Shown piece by piece: positions 17,638 to 27,190 of a DNA stretch of 64,000 bases. The stretch is taken from the NCBI RefSeq assembly GCF_018326425.1, contig NZ_AP024601.1, positions 2,716,001 through 2,780,000 on the forward strand, written 5' to 3'. The notes beneath the pieces are model-generated. The model had not been told where the DNA came from. It did no database searches and was given only the letters and a program-made list of their open reading frames with translations. This DNA comes from Polycladomyces abyssicola. Lineage in GTDB: Bacteria; Bacillota; Bacilli; Thermoactinomycetales; JIR-001. Position numbers and translations under genes: made by a program. Within the stretch, counting starts at the first letter, position 1. Every line of letters begins with the position of its first letter.

Positions 17638-19011
17638 TTATCTTGTATTGCCGGGATCGCCGGAGGACGACGATTGGCCCAACCGTTTCAAATCGATCAG
17701 GCTCAACTTGCACCCTTCCGGCATTTTTTCCACAATCAACAGTCGATGCAAACGAGGTGACAGATAAAATCCCATCAATGGACGGGAAGTTCGGTAAATT
17801 TCCTTTTCCTTCATGCTGTCACCGATAAACAGGATATGGTGTCCCTCCGCCAACCACACCCCGTTACGCTCATGACGGATGAAGGGATGGGACTGTCCCG
17901 CCAGCTGATGATACACATCGAATATCTGCGAATTTTGCGTGCGAAGATGAATCAGCTTCAACATCCCGTTGATCACGTACGATACATAACCGCCGTCGGG
18001 TCCGATCATGAGGCGATCCAACTGTGTTGATTGCAGATTATGTTCATTCTCCACGTAATGATACAATTGTCCGTCCATAACGTGTACTTTTTCAAAAAAT
18101 AGCTCTCCGCTAACCCTGCGACCGGTTGCAAAAGCGAAATAATGACCTTTGGGATCCCACACAACGGGCGGGACGATCTCCTCGCCCGCAGGTGCTTCGA
18201 ACTCGACCTGTCGTTTCCCCGTCACGGCATTCCACAGAACCAAACGTCGATTGTCCTCCACGATCACCCGCACATCTGCCGTTGGGGACCACCAACCCGG
18301 ACTGCTTCGAAGGATGGTGACAGGGACAGAATCACCCACCTCGTACACTCTGTCCGCCACTGCCAGAAAACGGCCACTCGGTGACCAAGATACAGCCGAC
18401 GCTATGTTGGTACGGGAGGAAAACTTGGCATCGGGGATAGGGTGAGAACGTCCCTCCTTGGGACGAAACAGGGCCAACGCCACATCGTCCGCATCTTCAA
18501 CCGGATACACGATGGCATCTCCCCGCGGCGAAACCGATATCGGATGGCGCATCCCCGCCGGGACGCTGAAAGCAATCCGTGTGCCTCCTTTTTGCACCAC
18601 CAATGACAGGGCGGCACCTTCAGACAACATGGTCAACACGCCGTGTTTTCCCAAGGGGAATACACCCGTTCCGCTTTTCCCGTCCACTTTCAATAAATCT
18701 CCCGAGCGCAGGTTCCACTCGTAATCAGCTTCCCCCCGCTCCGACTTCCCTCGGAATAAGAAACGATCTTCTTGAAGGCGCTCCGGTCTCACTTCCTGAA
18801 ATTCCACCGTTCGAATAACAGGTGAAGGAACGCGCGGCCTCTCTTCATCCCGCCATCCCCATATCAGCAGGCAAATAAAAGCGGCAGCCAATAATCCCGT
18901 CAACGCCGCAAAGCGCACCGGCCACACTGAAGGAACCATACAAAGCCGACGAAACCGCCTTCTTGTTCGCCGCCATACAGACCGGCGAGCCGACGGATCT
19001 TTCGCGCCCAT
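17638..19011 (-). CDS. Membrane-anchored, beta-propeller-like protein of unknown function
   Basis: 457 residues. Very basic N-terminus (RRTRRRFRRL), one membrane segment (FAALTGLLAAAFICLLIWGW, about residues 33-52), then about 400 residues outside with repeats of the TolB/WD type: AVSWSPSGRFLAVADRVY, PPVVWDPKGHYFAFATG, MIGPDGGYVSYVINGM. No catalytic motif seen. The ATG at 19011 is nine bases from AAGGA and overlaps or abuts the preceding gene's stop at 19014. It sits in a four-gene minus operon with mutY and a VanW protein. Confidence 0.65.
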   Translation of the reverse strand: MGAKDPSARRSVWRRTRRRFRRLCMVPSVWPVRFAALTGLLAAAFICLLIWGWRDEERPRVPSPVIRTVEFQEVRPERLQEDRFLFRGKSERGEADYEWNLRSGDLLKVDGKSGTGVFPLGKHGVLTMLSEGAALSLVVQKGGTRIAFSVPAGMRHPISVSPRGDAIVYPVEDADDVALALFRPKEGRSHPIPDAKFSSRTNIASAVSWSPSGRFLAVADRVYEVGDSVPVTILRSSPGWWSPTADVRVIVEDNRRLVLWNAVTGKRQVEFEAPAGEEIVPPVVWDPKGHYFAFATGRRVSGELFFEKVHVMDGQLYHYVENEHNLQSTQLDRLMIGPDGGYVSYVINGMLKLIHLRTQNSQIFDVYHQLAGQSHPFIRHERNGVWLAEGHHILFIGDSMKEKEIYRTSRPLMGFYLSPRLHRLLIVEKMPEGCKLSLIDLKRLGQSSSSGDPGNTR

Positions 19012-19013
19012 GA

Positions 19014-19337
19014 TCAAACATCCTTTTCTCCGGTGGAAGATTGTTCGGCGGGCCGGAACATCCAGATATTCAGTTTGTCTGTCATTTCCTTCATCCGCCC
19101 GTTCAAAGCGAGGTTTCTTCTGAGAGAGATCACACGTTGGCTGGTTTCTTCATCCGGCACACGAATCATCTCGACGAACAATCCCGGTTGATCCACACTT
19201 TCCATCCACTCGTGCCGGATAATCGCACCGGCACGGGCGGTTTCCGATCGCAAATAGTCCAGAAGTTGTAGATACAGTTCCCTTTTATGTGTATGTACTC
19301 GATACTCAAGAAAGACAATAAAACCACCGTTTTCCAC
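19014..19337 (-). CDS. Small protein resembling the dimeric alpha/beta-barrel (ABM-like) family
   Basis: 107 residues. FIVFLEYRVHTHKRELYLQL, an Arg/His-rich middle (IIRHEWMESVDQPGLFVEMI) and a C-terminal NIWMF strand give the beta-alpha-beta-beta order of antibiotic-biosynthesis-monooxygenase-like proteins. The assignment rests on this pattern only. The GTG at 19337 has AAAGGAG eight bases upstream; a longer frame to 19367 lacks a site. First gene of the operon that ends with mutY and the VanW gene. Confidence 0.55.
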   Translation of the reverse strand: MENGGFIVFLEYRVHTHKRELYLQLLDYLRSETARAGAIIRHEWMESVDQPGLFVEMIRVPDEETSQRVISLRRNLALNGRMKEMTDKLNIWMFRPAEQSSTGEKDV

Positions 19338-19551
19338 GAACAGCACTCCTTTGGTCCAGTTTAACAAAAACGGGCGATTGGGTTAAGGGAGAAAGGATGA
19401 CACTTTCCATGTCCCACGATACGGCATCACCGATTCCATCTCCTGTCTGCCATCTGTGACAATCAATCAAACGTCCCCGTCGACCTTCCAGGCTGTGCTA
19501 TAATCGTGAAAGACTACAAAATAGATCCGGATAGGAGGGAGCTCGCACACA

Positions 19552-20418
19552 GTGAACCCAGCCATTTTTCGTATTCCCTCTTGGCGCTGGTGGCGACGCC
19601 TCATTTCACTCACACTGGGCTGTATCTTAGTTGCCATCGGTTTGGACCTGTTTTTGATCCCCAATCAGATTATCGACGGCGGTGTGGTCGGTATTTCCAT
19701 CATTTTCAGTACGATAACACCTTGGTCCTTGTCTGTTTTTCTGGTATTATTCAACCTGCCTTTTTGGTTTCTGGGCTACAAACAAATCGGGAAGACCTTC
19801 ACGTTTTGCACCATATATTCTGTGATTCTACTTGCCGTGTTGACCGAATTCATCCACCATTTTCCGCGAGCAACCGACAACCTCTTTTTGGCGACCGTTT
19901 TCGGTGGCATCATCCTGGGTATGGGCGTAGGACTCATCATCCGTAATGGTGGATCGTTGGACGGGACCGAAGTATTGGCCATCATCGGCAACGAAAAACT
20001 AGGCTTCTCCGTCGGCGAGATCGTCATGTTTTTCAACGTTTTCATTCTGGGAAGTGCGGGATTCGTCTTTGGATGGGACAAGGCAATGTATTCGCTTATT
20101 GCGTATTTCATCGCATACAAGACCATTGATGTTGTTGTGGAAGGACTGGATGAATCCAAATCGGTCATGATCATCTCCGACAAACCGGATGAGATATCTG
20201 AGGCTATTCTGTACCGTCTGGGTCGCGGCGTAACGCATATTTATGGAAAAGGCGGCTACACCCAAGAGGAGAAGGAACTGCTTTACTGCATTGTGACACG
20301 GCTGGAAGTCGCCAAGTTGAAGAGTATCGTCAGTGAAATTGACCCGCACGCCTTCGTGGCCATCGAGCATGTACACGATGTGTTGGGCGGACGGTTCAAG
20401 AAAAAATCCATCCACTGA
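19552..20418 (+). CDS. YitT-family membrane protein (DUF161/DUF2179)
   Basis: 288 residues. Five or six membrane segments (LISLTLGCILVAIGLDLFLI, FLVLFNLPFWFLGY, LFLATVFGGIILGMGVGLII, EIVMFFNVFILGSAGFVFG) with the family motif IIRNGGSLDGTEVLA, and a soluble C-terminal DUF2179 domain (KSVMIISDKPDEISEAIL, ITRG-type turn RGVTHIYGKGGYT). Function of the family is not established. The GTG start follows AGGAGGG at 12 bases. An MscS-type channel gene follows 15 bases after the stop, so the two form an operon. Confidence 0.88.
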   Translation: MNPAIFRIPSWRWWRRLISLTLGCILVAIGLDLFLIPNQIIDGGVVGISIIFSTITPWSLSVFLVLFNLPFWFLGYKQIGKTFTFCTIYSVILLAVLTEFIHHFPRATDNLFLATVFGGIILGMGVGLIIRNGGSLDGTEVLAIIGNEKLGFSVGEIVMFFNVFILGSAGFVFGWDKAMYSLIAYFIAYKTIDVVVEGLDESKSVMIISDKPDEISEAILYRLGRGVTHIYGKGGYTQEEKELLYCIVTRLEVAKLKSIVSEIDPHAFVAIEHVHDVLGGRFKKKSIH

Positions 20419-20433
20419 TCGAGGGGTGATTAC

Positions 20434-21408
20434 ATGCTTGAACAGGAACTGGAGCTCACCAAACCCGAAACCCCCGCTCATCCCGATCACAGTGTGGGCT
20501 TGATCCAAAGCATGAGCGATAAAATGAGCGCGATTTTCAAGAACCCGGTGGAATACCTCTTGTTGCCGCTGGGGCAGATCTTGTTGATCGTCCTGATCAC
20601 GCTGATCGCCTTGCGTTTGGTTAACCGACTGATCGATCATATCTTGAAATTGAGCAAAACGGACAGCAAACGTGCAGTTACCATGAGCAAGCTGATCAAA
20701 TCAACGGCGCGTTATTCCATTTATTTCATTGCGCTGTTGATGATTCTGGATCGGCTGGGCGTCAACATGACACCGGTGCTGGCCGGCGCTGGGATCCTCG
20801 GATTGGCAATCGGTTTTGGTGCGCAAAATCTGGTGCGAGACGTGATCACCGGCTTTTTCCTGATCTTTGAAAATCAGCTGGAAGTAGGCGATTTTGTCGA
20901 GATCAATGGCCAAATTACGGGCACGGTGGAGGAAATCGGGCTTCGGGTGACCAAAATCCGTGAATGGAACCAACGGCTGCACTACATCTCCAACGGCGAA
21001 ATCACGCAGGTGACCAACTACAACCGCGATCGGATGCGGGCGATCGTAACTGTTACGGTTCCGTATGAATCCGATCTGGGACGGGTGCACGAAGTGTTGG
21101 AAGAGGTATGCCGGGACATACACAAACGGTTCTCCCCCTATCTGCTGGAGGAACCGTCCGTATTTGGCGTGACCAATATTGAGCGGGACGGGGTGCAATT
21201 CACTGTCACCGCATTGAGCGATCCGCAGGAAGTGTGGCGGATTGAACGCGAATTACGCAAAACCATCATCACTGCTTTCCAAGAACACGACATTGAGGTG
21301 GCCTACCCGCGGCAAATCCTGATGAGTCCGCCCGAGATCGCGATGATGCGGGCATCCACCCAACCGAAAGAATCATCAGAACCGCCCTCAACAAAAAAAC
21401 AAGGCTAG
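20434..21408 (+). CDS. Small-conductance mechanosensitive channel (MscS family)
   Basis: 324 residues. Membrane segments at about residues 48-68 and 88-105, then the pore helix with the Gly/Ala pattern LAGAGILGLAIGFGAQNLVRD, followed by the beta domain (FEIN-type GDFVEINGQITGTVEEIGLR) and a cytoplasmic vestibule. Acts as a tension-gated relief valve during osmotic down-shock. A proline-rich tail follows. ATG preceded by GAGGGGTGA. The gene ends in a good terminator. Confidence 0.92.
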   Translation: MLEQELELTKPETPAHPDHSVGLIQSMSDKMSAIFKNPVEYLLLPLGQILLIVLITLIALRLVNRLIDHILKLSKTDSKRAVTMSKLIKSTARYSIYFIALLMILDRLGVNMTPVLAGAGILGLAIGFGAQNLVRDVITGFFLIFENQLEVGDFVEINGQITGTVEEIGLRVTKIREWNQRLHYISNGEITQVTNYNRDRMRAIVTVTVPYESDLGRVHEVLEEVCRDIHKRFSPYLLEEPSVFGVTNIERDGVQFTVTALSDPQEVWRIERELRKTIITAFQEHDIEVAYPRQILMSPPEIAMMRASTQPKESSEPPSTKKQG

Positions 21409-21434
21409 GAGCTTCCCTCCCGGCCTTGTTTTTT
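21398..21434 (+). terminator. Terminator of the yitT-like/mscS operon
   Basis: AACAAGGC (21398-21405) pairs with GCCTTGTT (21423-21430) and is followed by Ts to 21434. It overlaps the end of the mscS gene and abuts the convergent small gene. Confidence 0.8.
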
Positions 21435-21580
21435 CAAAACGACGGGATCGTCAACGCCAAGACCGCCGCTGTTCCGACCGCTATTGCCGTCCACAGCACA
21501 ACCCGCTTCAGATCATGGGTCAGTGTGACGATCGGATCAACTGCTTTTACTTCGGTCTGATTTTTCTTCTTCCGTCCCAT
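21434..21580 (-). CDS. Small single-span membrane protein (48 aa)
   Basis: Basic N-terminus (MGRKKKNQTE), a short polar stretch and one C-terminal membrane segment (VVLWTAIAVGTAAVLALTI). The ribosome-binding site AAGGAGG overlaps the stop codon of alkA, which lies three bases upstream, so it is translated from the alkA message. I do not know the family. The position of the site and the clean tail-anchor layout make a real gene likely. Confidence 0.7.
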   Translation of the reverse strand: MGRKKKNQTEVKAVDPIVTLTHDLKRVVLWTAIAVGTAAVLALTIPSF

Positions 21581-21583
21581 CCT

Positions 21584-22492
21584 TTATCCTCCTTTTTTCT
21601 TCGGCTTCCATTCGCTCAACGCATCCCACAGATAAAACGTAGCGTAGCTTCGCCAGGGAGACCAATCTCGTCCGATCTTTCGGATTTCTTCTTCCCCCGG
21701 TTGATGTGCCAATCCGTACACGTGACGGACCGCGTTTCGAAGCCCAATGTCCGCCGCCGGCAAGAGATCGGGACGCCCCAAACCGAACAATAACAAACAT
21801 TCCACCGTCCATCGCCCCACTCCCCTCAGGGGCAACAGACATTCCATCACCGCTTCGTCTTCCATTCTCCACAAGGTTTCCAAATCCAATGTCCCCGAGG
21901 CCACTCGTCGGGAGATGTCGATGATATACTCAGCTTTCCGCCGGTTGAACTGCAGTGCCTGCAATTGCTCGTAATCCAGTGCGGCCACCCGTTCAGGCGA
22001 GGGAAATACGGGCAACGACTCCCCCTTAAACGGCACTCGTTCACCTGCCAGGTCGACCAACCGCTCGATCAACTTGGCAGCGAACGCCAAGTTGAGTTGT
22101 TGGCTGATGATGGTTTTGATCAGGCATTCGTACAACGAAGCATCCAACACCAGATGCAAACCCTTTCGTTTTGCGACAACGGGTCCCAGGTAAGGGTCTG
22201 CTTCCGCCTGTCGGTAGAAAGGAGTCAAATCCACATCCACCGAAAACATCCGGCGCAGTTTGGCTTCCAACCGTTCCTGTTCCGCTTTCGGTGGATTACC
22301 GTGTACGTATACCGTCAGCGAACGAGGTTCCGTCTGCCAACCGATTTCCACCGCATAAGGACGTCCCCCTGCTTCGATCGCCCGCACCAAACGTCCGCTA
22401 TGTAAGCGATAGCTGGACTTTTCGAAAGAAACGAGCCGCCGGACGGTTGCCTCAAACGAGTAGGGATAACGGAGTGGAAACACCCGTTCCAT
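21584..22492 (-). CDS. alkA: DNA-3-methyladenine glycosylase II (AlkA-like)
   Basis: 302 residues. N-terminal AlkA-type domain, then the HhH-GPD glycosylase: IKTIISQQLNLAFAAKLIER, helix-hairpin-helix LLPLRGVGRWTVECLL and the catalytic Asp in LLPAADIGLRNAV. Removes alkylated purines. Similar in size to YfjP-type proteins of bacilli. A 48-residue membrane protein gene is coupled to its 3' end. Start by ATG (MERVFPL) with a modest site. Confidence 0.88.
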   Translation of the reverse strand: MERVFPLRYPYSFEATVRRLVSFEKSSYRLHSGRLVRAIEAGGRPYAVEIGWQTEPRSLTVYVHGNPPKAEQERLEAKLRRMFSVDVDLTPFYRQAEADPYLGPVVAKRKGLHLVLDASLYECLIKTIISQQLNLAFAAKLIERLVDLAGERVPFKGESLPVFPSPERVAALDYEQLQALQFNRRKAEYIIDISRRVASGTLDLETLWRMEDEAVMECLLPLRGVGRWTVECLLLFGLGRPDLLPAADIGLRNAVRHVYGLAHQPGEEEIRKIGRDWSPWRSYATFYLWDALSEWKPKKKGG

Positions 22493-22732
22493 CCACTTCC
22501 CCCCTTTTCGTGGGGTTCCTGCCCGTCCATTTTATCGTATTTTGGCGCCTCGCTCCACTGCCGTTCTCCTTGGGAAACGGGTCTTGCGCTTATGCTCCAT
22601 ATCCTTGAATCCAAGTCGTTGTCTAGAAGCCAGCCGGAAAAACAACCACAAAACACAAAATTTACGGCACTGCTTACAAATCGGCTTCGGGTGACATAAA
22701 CGACCCAGGAATCCTTTTTAGCGCAGGGAGGT

Positions 22733-23380
22733 TCATTCCAAAACATAGGATGCCGGCACCAACATCACCCGAACGTGTTTCTTCACGCCAAATTTTCGTG
22801 CCTCACTCAGGTCGTTCATAAACACATCGATCCGATTTCCTTTAATCGCCCCACCCACATCCTGTGCCGTCCGATACCCGATGCCCTCAATATATACACG
22901 CGATCCAATCGGGATGACCTTGGGGTCAACGGCGATGGTGACACCTTCTCTGGCTTTGGCACCGGTTGCGGTGATACCGTAGGCGGGGTGACCCGGTGCT
23001 TTCCCCGTCGATTCCGGTCCGGCAGTGTATGCAGTCAGGGTAAAATCACCCATTGAGATTCCACGGGACATCGCAGGAACAGAGGCAGATTCTCGTAAGG
23101 GTGCGTCATTATGCCTTTGTGTCTCGGGCACCCATAAAATCTGTCCCGTTCGGATGCGGGATGGATCACGCAAATGGTTGATCCGTGTCACGGTGTCCAC
23201 ATCGGTCCCGTGTTGTTTGGCGATCCGGTAAAGAGTGTCCCCATGATGGACACGAACAGCGATGAGCCCCTTTTTTTCCGCGTACGCTTGCGGAGAAGAA
23301 GGTAAGTCGCCGTCCCAACGCGTCAAACCAATGATGGTGATGACGCCGACGATCAACCAGAAAGCGCGGTGTTTAAACAT
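22733..23380 (-). CDS. LysM and 3D-domain cell-wall protein
   Basis: 215 residues. Signal-anchor FWLIVGVITIIGL, one LysM repeat (VRVHHGDTLYRIAKQHGTDV to ILWVPE, about residues 42-90) that binds peptidoglycan, and a C-terminal 3D domain (FTLTAYTAGPESTGKAPGHP, ITATGAKAREG, DVGGAIKGNRIDVFM) whose three aspartates give the family its name and resemble MltA-like lytic transglycosylases. Comparable to YocH/YuiC-type proteins. GAGGTGG lies seven bases before the ATG. The 240 bases downstream (22493-22732) hold nothing I can recognise. Confidence 0.9.
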   Translation of the reverse strand: MFKHRAFWLIVGVITIIGLTRWDGDLPSSPQAYAEKKGLIAVRVHHGDTLYRIAKQHGTDVDTVTRINHLRDPSRIRTGQILWVPETQRHNDAPLRESASVPAMSRGISMGDFTLTAYTAGPESTGKAPGHPAYGITATGAKAREGVTIAVDPKVIPIGSRVYIEGIGYRTAQDVGGAIKGNRIDVFMNDLSEARKFGVKKHVRVMLVPASYVLE

Positions 23381-23495
23381 AGTAAAACCACCTCATAGAT
23401 TGATAGATTCTGGTAACAGCATGACCGCGCTTTTCCGGTTTTATACTCGGATGGACGTTTTTCCTCAGCTAATTAACTGGGCTGAACCCGCTTAA

Positions 23496-23520
23496 AAAGA
23501 AAAAGGCGCCGTTCGCGCCA
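23496..23520 (-). terminator. Terminator of the yfbR operon
   Basis: On the minus strand GGCGC and GCGCC arms enclose GAACG and are followed by TTTTTCTTTTT. It begins at the stop codon of yfbR. Confidence 0.7.
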
Positions 23521-24117
23521 TCAGGTTGTTTCCGAATCGTCCTTATCATGCAATTCATCCAGTGTCTGGGTGAAACTGGAGCCGAAATGGCGAAGGAAAT
23601 AATCCACTTCCGGCATGTCGAGCGATTGCAAACGCCGCTCTATCTCCTGTTTGGCTACAACGAATTCCCGGTTTCCTGCTGAAATCTCCATTTCACATTT
23701 GAGAAAGGCATCCAGCAAATCGGCCGCTTTCACCCAACGGTGCAAATCAGAATCTTCACCATGAATCAACGGGCGGTAATGCCGGTGCAGCGGTTCGGGA
23801 ATCATGTCGCAGAGCCGTTCCGCAGCCAAATTCTCCAATTCGCGAAATCCACCCAGCAGCTTGTCGTTGTGATGTTTCACCGGGGAAGGAATGTCGCCGG
23901 TGATCACTTCCGTCACATCGTGAAACAATGCCAGTGTAACTGCCTTTTCCACCGGAATCTGCTTTCCGAACACCTCGATGCCGATCGTGCAGAGGGCATG
24001 TGTCAGCAACGCAACATGATAGCTGTGTTCCGCCACGTTTTCCGGCATCACGTTGCGCATCAGGCTCCATCTCCGGATCAACCGCAATCGATACAAATAG
24101 GCGAAAAATGCGTTCAT
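23521..24117 (-). CDS. yfbR: 5'-deoxynucleotidase, HD-domain (YfbR-like)
   Basis: 198 residues. N-terminal signature RLIRRWSLMRNVMPENVAEHS (shown in part) with the metal ligand His in AEHS, the HD pair in ALFHDVTEVITGDIPSPVK, and a distal Asp in KAADLLDAF. Hydrolyses deoxyribonucleoside 5'-monophosphates. The ATG at 24117 has GAGGTGG just upstream; a TTG at 24129 is possible. Follows the ligase-like gene by 31 bases. Confidence 0.88.
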   Translation of the reverse strand: MNAFFAYLYRLRLIRRWSLMRNVMPENVAEHSYHVALLTHALCTIGIEVFGKQIPVEKAVTLALFHDVTEVITGDIPSPVKHHNDKLLGGFRELENLAAERLCDMIPEPLHRHYRPLIHGEDSDLHRWVKAADLLDAFLKCEMEISAGNREFVVAKQEIERRLQSLDMPEVDYFLRHFGSSFTQTLDELHDKDDSETT

Positions 24118-24148
24118 TTTCCACCTCAATCATCTGAAATGAGAAACA

Positions 24149-25606
24149 CTATACCCGGCCTCCGAGCAACGCCTTCCATATACTGCGCGCAGTAATCAAT
24201 GCCGCCTCCCATTTATCCATCTTTTTCTCGGTGGCATTGTCCATGTACAATTCCTGACTCCACTCCGGTTTCTTCAGGCACCGCCGTTCATACTGCGCAT
24301 GGATCATGATCAGGCTCAAAATGAAGATCAATCCGATTTGCGGGGAAATGATGGGATAATCATACATCCCGTGACCCAACAGTGCAAAGAGAATCGAAAT
24401 CAACAACCCGGCCAACCGCTTTTCTTCCTTCCGATTGGCCGTTTTCCGCCACCGGCGGGCACGGTAAGTCGTTACCACGATCAACGCCAAAAACAATCCC
24501 AGACCGATAACACCGTACTCCGTTGCAATACCCAAAAAGACGTTATGCGCATGGAACATGTATTTGCCCGTCAGTTTGGCGAACAGTTGGCCGAAATGGA
24601 GCGGCAAAACGCCAAGCAACCAATGTTCCCGGAAAATTTGAAACGCATGCTGCCAGACGAAAATACGCACTTCCACCGTAGCAAACAGCGTCTCCTCCCG
24701 CGGGATCAGGGTTTGATTGGTATAGATCACACCGCCTAAAATCAACAGTGCACAGAATAACAACACCGTACGACGGCGGTTTCCTGTCATCCATACCTGA
24801 ACCAAGAGGCCGATCAACAAACCCACCCATGCACCGCGGGAACCGGTACACCAAATGGCCACCGAATACAAGGCAAACATCGCGAAGCAACCGACTTTTT
24901 TCCACGCTCCCCGCACGACCGAGGAAGCGTAAATACTCATCAGTGCCAAACAGATCAGCATGGCCGCAGCCAAATTGGAGTTGGCTGCCGTACCCACACT
25001 CCGTTCCATGTCCGTCTGCCACAACGGATAAAACCCAAGCATGTACGTCCAAAACGACTTTTCGCGTGGCAACAGGTCCCACCGCTGCATAATCACGACG
25101 ATGGCGACATAAATGCCGCCCAGCCAAAATTGAAGATACAACCGCTGAAGTTGTTGCCACGACCATTCAGACAGATGTTTGATCCATATCGTCAAAAGAT
25201 AATACAACCCGAACAGGATGATCGGGATGATACCGATGGGAATCCACAAAAACCACGAGGGATTAAACGCCCAACTGATGAGAGACAGAAATGCAAAACT
25301 GAGAAAAATCCCCTCGGGCCAACCACGCACTGGCCATTTGCATTTATAGAAAAAAGGCGTCAACAAGCCGATGCCAAGCGTCACCAATGGCGGCAGCCAT
25401 GGCGACACCAAGATGCTCAAAAACAACAGATGGATGATGCGAATGGCCAGCTGTTGAGTCGATTCAATCTTCAAAGAGATGACTCCCTTTACCCAAAACT
25501 GGGCGAACCGAACTATCCAGGCTCTGATCCGGGTGTCGGTTTGCCCCAGCTTCTTGGAATAAATACCGGTATCCGGTATCACGATATCTGAAGGCTGTTT
25601 ATCCAT
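24149..25606 (-). CDS. O-antigen ligase/polymerase-like membrane protein (Wzy/WaaL type)
   Basis: 485 residues with about 11-12 membrane segments. The PF04932-like core shows GSRGAWVGLLIGLLVQVW and a large outer loop with HAHNVFLGIATEYGVIGL, where the His/Asn region is characteristic. Likely joins or polymerises surface glycans. A charged tail of about 60 residues lies at the C-terminus. In Gram-positives this family belongs to cell-surface polysaccharide loci, but no other such genes except the following glycosyltransferase are near. Start ATG with a close GGAG. Confidence 0.8.
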   Translation of the reverse strand: MDKQPSDIVIPDTGIYSKKLGQTDTRIRAWIVRFAQFWVKGVISLKIESTQQLAIRIIHLLFLSILVSPWLPPLVTLGIGLLTPFFYKCKWPVRGWPEGIFLSFAFLSLISWAFNPSWFLWIPIGIIPIILFGLYYLLTIWIKHLSEWSWQQLQRLYLQFWLGGIYVAIVVIMQRWDLLPREKSFWTYMLGFYPLWQTDMERSVGTAANSNLAAAMLICLALMSIYASSVVRGAWKKVGCFAMFALYSVAIWCTGSRGAWVGLLIGLLVQVWMTGNRRRTVLLFCALLILGGVIYTNQTLIPREETLFATVEVRIFVWQHAFQIFREHWLLGVLPLHFGQLFAKLTGKYMFHAHNVFLGIATEYGVIGLGLFLALIVVTTYRARRWRKTANRKEEKRLAGLLISILFALLGHGMYDYPIISPQIGLIFILSLIMIHAQYERRCLKKPEWSQELYMDNATEKKMDKWEAALITARSIWKALLGGRV

Positions 25607-25755
25607 GGCTCCAATAACATCCTCATCCCATGTCGATTACTGCGATTGCCCCGCCGTCTGCGTTGGCAAGGCTTTGTCGCATCTGTGAATTTATACCTGC
25701 CCTTTGCATTATATCGATGGATGCACAAAAGGGCAAGTAAAACAAAACCTCACAT

Positions 25756-26964
25756 TTATGCCTTTATCAGGAACCCTGAGGACGGTTCTGACACCATCAT
25801 CTCCAACACGGCCTCCACACTTTTGGAGGGGTGGATGTGCTTGCGCCATCGGAGCATATTCTCCCGTATGGTTTGAAACCGATCCGGTTTACGCAACAAC
25901 TGAGCAAACCACGCGTCCAGCTCCTCTTCGTTTTTCGCCTGGACAGCCAGTCCGTGAGAAACCAGAAACCGACTGTTCTGTTCCTCGTGTCCGGGGATCG
26001 ATCCATACAACAATAGCGGTGTTCCCTTGGCGATCGCTTCCGAACATGTCAACGCACCGGGTTTGGTCAAAATGAGGTCGGCCGCTTCCATCCAATCCGA
26101 CAATCTCCGAGTGTACCCCAAGATGCGTATGTGGGGGTGCCTTAGAGATGGATCGCTCCGCAACCATTGGTACACTTTTCGGTTATGCCCCGTGCAGACC
26201 ACGATTTGCATTTCTTCTTTCCACTTGGCAGCCATCTGGACGAGCATGTCCGTCCCGATACCCAGTCCTCCTCCCAGGATCAAAACGGTCGGCTTGTCCG
26301 ACAAACCAACGCGCTCTCGGGCATGCAAACGATTTCCCTCTTCCCAAAACTGCACATCCGTTGGAATGCCCGTCACCTGAATGTGGCGATCCTCTACACC
26401 CAACTGCACCAATTGTTCACGTACCTGGGGGATGGGAACCAAGTAACGGTCCACTTCGGGATGAACCCATGAGCCGTGTGCTGTAAAATCGGTGATGACT
26501 GTACACAGGCGAAGGGGGAACCCTTTTTGTTTCAGTTTGGCCACGCCGGAGCTGGCAAATGGATGGGTGGAAACGACGAGTTTGGGGCGGAAGGTTTCAA
26601 TCAAATCGGATAAACTGGCATACAGTGTCTGATGCAAACACCACTGCAACCAACGGGGAAACAGCCGTTCATGGTGTCGCCCGTACACTTTTCGCCATAA
26701 GTTGGGCGCCCGTCTGATCATGCTCAAATAAGAGGTCAAGAGAGCACGGTTGATTTGCGGTTGCAATGCCCTCCCCAACTCAATCAATTGCACCCGCAAC
26801 TCGGGGCGAGATTGTTTGATGCCGCGGGCCAAGGCTTCCGCCGCGCGTGTATGACCGGTTCCGAAGTTTTCGGAGACCAGCAGGATATCGACGGGGCCAT
26901 GATCCACTGCATCATTGGTTCTCGCCAACCCATTCCGGGCGCCCGTTTGAGCGATCCGATCCAT
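25756..26964 (-). CDS. Diglucosyl-diacylglycerol synthase-like glycosyltransferase (UgtP/MGDG-synthase family)
   Basis: 402 residues of the GT28 type. N-terminal VDILLVSENFGTGHTRAAEA is the MGDG-synthase signature; central TVLILGGGLGIGTDMLVQ and GYTRRLSDWMEAADLILTKP; and the nucleotide-sugar site GALTCSEAIAKGTPLLLYG. Likely adds glucose to diacylglycerol, giving glycolipids and lipoteichoic-acid anchors. The ATG at 26964 follows GGGGGAGG; the frame extends further but without a site. A Gly-rich acceptor specificity cannot be read from sequence. Confidence 0.85.
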   Translation of the reverse strand: MDRIAQTGARNGLARTNDAVDHGPVDILLVSENFGTGHTRAAEALARGIKQSRPELRVQLIELGRALQPQINRALLTSYLSMIRRAPNLWRKVYGRHHERLFPRWLQWCLHQTLYASLSDLIETFRPKLVVSTHPFASSGVAKLKQKGFPLRLCTVITDFTAHGSWVHPEVDRYLVPIPQVREQLVQLGVEDRHIQVTGIPTDVQFWEEGNRLHARERVGLSDKPTVLILGGGLGIGTDMLVQMAAKWKEEMQIVVCTGHNRKVYQWLRSDPSLRHPHIRILGYTRRLSDWMEAADLILTKPGALTCSEAIAKGTPLLLYGSIPGHEEQNSRFLVSHGLAVQAKNEEELDAWFAQLLRKPDRFQTIRENMLRWRKHIHPSKSVEAVLEMMVSEPSSGFLIKA

Positions 26965-27190
26965 GCTTTCCTCCCCCTCTTTTTGCCCTCTCACATTCCC
27001 ACATATCCACCCCAGCGAACGTGTTCCATTGCCGTTCGGTTTCAAGTTCCCTTATTATACCATATGTATGAGTCAGACTCTCCCATGTTATTCGCCAGAC
27101 GATACAAAATTCTCCTTTTCAGCCATCTTCTTTTTCCGGAACTCCCTTCTCATTTTGACCTGTTTCGGAAAAGGGTGCAACTTTGGTTAC

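Noticed and set aside
22493-22732. Possible small RNA or gene after alkA upstream region
   Set aside because: No ribosome-binding site, open frame, terminator or clear dyad was seen.
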